From: Bacteroidia bacterium
Lineage (GTDB): Bacteria; Bacteroidota; Bacteroidia; JADZBD01
NCBI GenBank assembly: GCA_020054095.1
Contig: JAGVMA010000046.1
Location: 1-64,000 of the forward strand
Direction: 5' to 3'
DNA: 64,000 bases
The position numbers and the translations under genes are program-made. The notes below the pieces were generated by a model, which saw nothing but the letters and a program-made list of their open reading frames with translations, ran no database searches and was not told the origin of the DNA. Numbering within the stretch: the stretch's first letter is position 1; the number at the start of each line of letters is the position of its first letter. Positions 61,640 to 64,000 of this stretch are shown here, piece after piece.

Positions 61640-62187
61640 GTGTTATATAATGAGGTTTTTTTTGCCAATGTTGGATTGCATTACAACCTCTAAAGAACAG
61701 CAATGAAAACACGCAACCCGGGGCAAGTCTCCTGCATTAAGTTATGCGGACAAACTTTTGATTATGCCCATGTACAAAAGGGGTTATCGTAGCCAACTTC
61801 ATAGTGGAATCACTTACGGTATTGGGGAAGTAGCGTATGCGAATTTATCAGCAAAATGGAACTTGTTTTGATTGGGTATAAACGTGTTCATTTAACCGGT
61901 AAAAAGATAGTGCGAGAAAACACCTTGTAGGTATTCGGAGCAGAGGCTATCAAGGCATTGCAAAATTTTATGCCAATGAGTAAATACCTGAAAGAAGAAG
62001 CAAGAAAAACGCATTGCCCAAAGAAGAAAAACAACGAAACATAGAAATATAGTCTGATGGGTTTAGGTTGAAAACATAATAAGGGAAGTAAAAATATTTA
62101 TAATAATGGCTGAAAAGTACCGAAACAGAAGAAAAAAAATTGGGCTGAGATTTAATCTTATTACTGTTGTGTATCATTCAAATTTAT
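61640..62187 (+). pseudogene. Decayed IS5-family transposase
   Basis: Fragments of an IS5-like DDE transposase are recognisable across three frames. An N-terminal helix-turn-helix piece at about 61734-61872 (ALSYADKLLIMPMYKRGYRS) ends at a stop. A middle piece follows at about 61880-62040, containing LTGKKIVREN and YLKEEARKTH-like sequence. A well-kept C-terminal end at 62106-62187 reads MAEKYRNRRKKIGLRFNLIT then VVYHSNLS, where functional relatives have AEKYRNRRKRFGLRFNLIAG. Several stop codons and frameshifts lie between the pieces, so the gene is dead. No clear terminal inverted repeats were found. Confidence 0.7.
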
Positions 62188-62475
62188 CACAAAATGCTTT
62201 TCCAAAAATGCCTATTATCGTTCCTCGGTTGGCTCCATAGCAATATGGGTGTTGACTGTTAATTCAATTGATACACTCGGAGGACAAGATACTGCAATAC
62301 GAAACCATGGTTATAATAAGCACTTGTGGCAATAGTATAGAATGTGGGTACATAAGCATTATTTCATTAAATTTACATCGTGCAAGTTTGACGGGGGGGT
62401 AGTGTCTCAAAACCTCTACATCGCCAGTTGGCAAGCCGTTACTTTAAGTTGTATTTTTACATGTAAATTGTTTTT
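62188..62475. other. Noncoding interval before the M16 gene
   Basis: 288 bases between the IS relic and the M16-family gene, without an open frame of note. A run of seven G bases stands out at about 62393-62399 in otherwise AT-rich DNA. The end of the IS element probably lies here but could not be fixed. No -7 promoter element could be assigned to the downstream gene. Confidence 0.45.
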
Positions 62476-63759
62476 ATGCTAAATCGAGCCGTTGCACCAG
62501 TTATAAATGCCATAAAATCGGTGGAAATTACTAAAGCTGCCGAACAGAAATTAGACAATGGTATTCCGTTAAATGTTATTAATGTTGGCTCGCAAGAGCT
62601 TATAAAAATTGAATTTCTGTTTGCTGCCGGTTACGTTTATCAGCAATCGCCATTGGTGGCATCTACGGTTAATGAGTTGATAGACTCTGGAACACATAAA
62701 ATGAGCGCCTGCCAAATTGCCGATGCAGTGGATTATTACGGTGCTTTTTTAGAAACCGAAGTAGCTGCCGACTTTGCAAGCTTAAGTGTTTTTACGCTTA
62801 ACAAGCATTTAGACAAAATACTACCCGTTATAGAAGATGTGATTAAAAACGCCCAGTTTCCGGATGAGGAAATTGCCCTAAATATCACAAATAAACAGCA
62901 GCGCTTTTTGGTGGATGAGCAAAAGGTGAATACCGTAGCCCGAAGACATTTTCTAAATCTGCTTTATGGTGATAATACCTATTATGGTTATTTACTTAAA
63001 CATGCTGATTTTGAAAAAGTTACAAAATCTCAGTTAGTTCAATTTTTTAAGCAATATTACAACCCTGCCACTTGCCGCATTATAGTTTCCGGAAAGGTAA
63101 GTGCTGAAATAAGCACTAAGTTAAATGCACATTTTGGTGGCAACGATTGGCTTTCGCAAACGTCAATAAATCAAGTAAATACAATTAGCCCAAATGCAAC
63201 TAAAACGGGTGAAAATATTGTCTTAAAGCAAGATGCATTACAATCGGCAATAAGAATAGGAAGGGTGCTTTTTAATAAAACTCACCCCGATTATTTGCCA
63301 ATGCAGGTGCTTAATACTGTTCTTGGAGGTTATTTTGGTTCCAGATTAATGTCGAACATCCGTGAGGATAAAGGTTATACCTACGGCATTGGTTCGGGCA
63401 TTGCATCGCAAAAATACAGCGGCTATTTCTTTATCAGTACCGAAGTGGGCGTGGATGTGTGTGCCGATGCAATTAATCAAATATATATTGAAATTAACCG
63501 TTTAAGAGAAGAAGAAATTAGTGCGGATGAAATGGAGTTGGTACGTAATTACATGTTGGGCTCGTTCTTATCAACTATTGATGGCGCATTTGCGTTGGCA
63601 GACAGGTTTAAGGGCATTGCCATTTATGACTTAGATTATGATTATTACGATAAATACCTATCTGCTATATGCAACACCACGCCTAAGCAATTGCAAGAAC
63701 TGGCTAACAAATATTGGCAAAAAGCCGATTTAACGGAGTTGATAGTTGGAAAAAAGTAA
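62476..63759 (+). CDS. M16 family protein lacking the zinc-binding motif
   Basis: A 427-residue protein with the two-domain M16 (insulinase-like) fold. Where active members have HxxEH, this one has STVNE in the sequence PLVASTVNELIDSGTHKMSA, so both zinc-binding histidines and the catalytic Glu are missing. The C-terminal domain keeps the substrate-binding SNIREDKGYTYGIGSG motif (Arg and Tyr). This is the pattern of the inactive subunit of M16B pairs, which completes the chamber for an active partner. No active partner is in the window: a decayed IS lies upstream and a different gene downstream. No signal peptide is evident, so it may be cytosolic. Confidence 0.85.
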   Translation: MLNRAVAPVINAIKSVEITKAAEQKLDNGIPLNVINVGSQELIKIEFLFAAGYVYQQSPLVASTVNELIDSGTHKMSACQIADAVDYYGAFLETEVAADFASLSVFTLNKHLDKILPVIEDVIKNAQFPDEEIALNITNKQQRFLVDEQKVNTVARRHFLNLLYGDNTYYGYLLKHADFEKVTKSQLVQFFKQYYNPATCRIIVSGKVSAEISTKLNAHFGGNDWLSQTSINQVNTISPNATKTGENIVLKQDALQSAIRIGRVLFNKTHPDYLPMQVLNTVLGGYFGSRLMSNIREDKGYTYGIGSGIASQKYSGYFFISTEVGVDVCADAINQIYIEINRLREEEISADEMELVRNYMLGSFLSTIDGAFALADRFKGIAIYDLDYDYYDKYLSAICNTTPKQLQELANKYWQKADLTELIVGKK

Positions 63760-63816
63760 AAATTACTTTACTCGTAAAAACCGAATAAAAACTAAATTAG
63801 TAGCTTAAATAAATTA

Positions 63817-64000
63817 GTGATTAACTATTTAAAAATAATAATTGTGATTTGCGCACTTGGTTTCACCAAGCTAAATGCACAGTTGCCTTCGCCCGATTTG
63901 CGTTGCCTATCGGTAGCAGCAAATGGCGATGTTACACTTACCTGGCTAATACCACCCGACCCAAGCAACATATTTATTCAATACAACATTTGGTATTCTA
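63817..64000 (+). CDS. N-terminus of a secreted, probably FN3-containing protein (truncated by window end)
   Basis: An open frame starting at GTG 63817 and running off the window after 61 codons. The product begins MINYLKIIIVICALGFTKLN with a signal peptide ending AQ, followed by LPSPDLRCLSVAANGDVTLT, WLIPPD and FIQYNIWYS. This looks like the first strands of a fibronectin type III domain, as in large gliding-motility or type IX-secreted surface proteins of Bacteroidota. The rest lies outside the window. An alternative start in the same frame is not evident. It is 57 bases past the M16 gene. Confidence 0.65.
   Translation, partial: MINYLKIIIVICALGFTKLNAQLPSPDLRCLSVAANGDVTLTWLIPPDPSNIFIQYNIWYS

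Overview
This window comes from the chromosome of an AT-rich Bacteroidota bacterium, probably a Flavobacteriales- or Sphingobacteriales-like lineage. The evidence is the short RpoD-type sigma factor, the Bacteroidota-type omega subunit, the order bamD-rpoZ-coaBC-DUF4835, serC-serA-DUF1015, ubiE-porT, many secreted PD40 and beta-barrel proteins, and -7 boxes of the form TAnnTTTG next to several genes. No phage, CRISPR array, rRNA or tRNA was recognised. Coding density is high, and many convergent gene pairs abut or overlap.

Layout. 1-3.3 kb: two 50-bp hairpin repeats, a Y1 (HUH) transposase and topoisomerase IV subunit A. 3.3-8.8 kb (minus): a PD40/TPR secreted protein, a 34-codon minigene coupled to a class III aminotransferase, a LolD-like ATPase, an unknown lipoprotein and accA. 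8.9-12.3 kb (plus): bamD, rpoZ, coaBC and a DUF4835 gene. 12.3-18.4 kb: a PAS protein, paaZ, then a signalling-like run of TPR membrane protein, Hanks-type kinase and a double SiaB-like kinase. 18.4-24.6 kb: serC, serA, DUF1015, PLP-binding protein and EamA transporter (minus), with aroC divergent. 24.6-27.2 kb: a DUF4411/ImmA-IrrE pair, probably toxin-antitoxin-like, beside an M23 peptidase. 27.3-31 kb: a decayed stretch, rpsA and threonine aldolase. 31-39 kb: a subtilase with a beta-barrel partner, an O-methyltransferase, a 949-residue PD40/SPOR-like protein, another PD40 protein and PaiB. 39-49 kb: rpe, rpoD, a lipoprotein, the operon aspC-type aminotransferase/heptose kinase/ubiE/porT/FAD oxidoreductase, and a GlmU-like protein. 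49-58.8 kb: lon, a small metal-binding lipoprotein, an HTH protein, a frameshifted thioredoxin gene, and an operon of dipeptidyl peptidase IV, peptide transporter and MaoC-like hydratase, then a GlcD-type oxidase. 58.8-62.5 kb: repeats and terminator, a fatty acid hydroxylase fused to DUF2147, an AraC regulator and a decayed IS5-like element. 62.5-64 kb: an M16 protein lacking the zinc motif and the start of a secreted protein.

Functional links. PorT and the PD40 proteins point to a type IX secretion/gliding envelope. DPP-IV and the POT transporter form a dipeptide utilisation unit. The strongest candidate for something undescribed is 15057-18415: a TPR receptor that stops exactly after the YAKRIQ linker normally preceding a PP2C phosphatase, a Ser/Thr kinase, and a tandem SiaB-type kinase. 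The same linker appears alone as the minigene at 4931-5035, where an amber codon replaces the linker's tyrosine.
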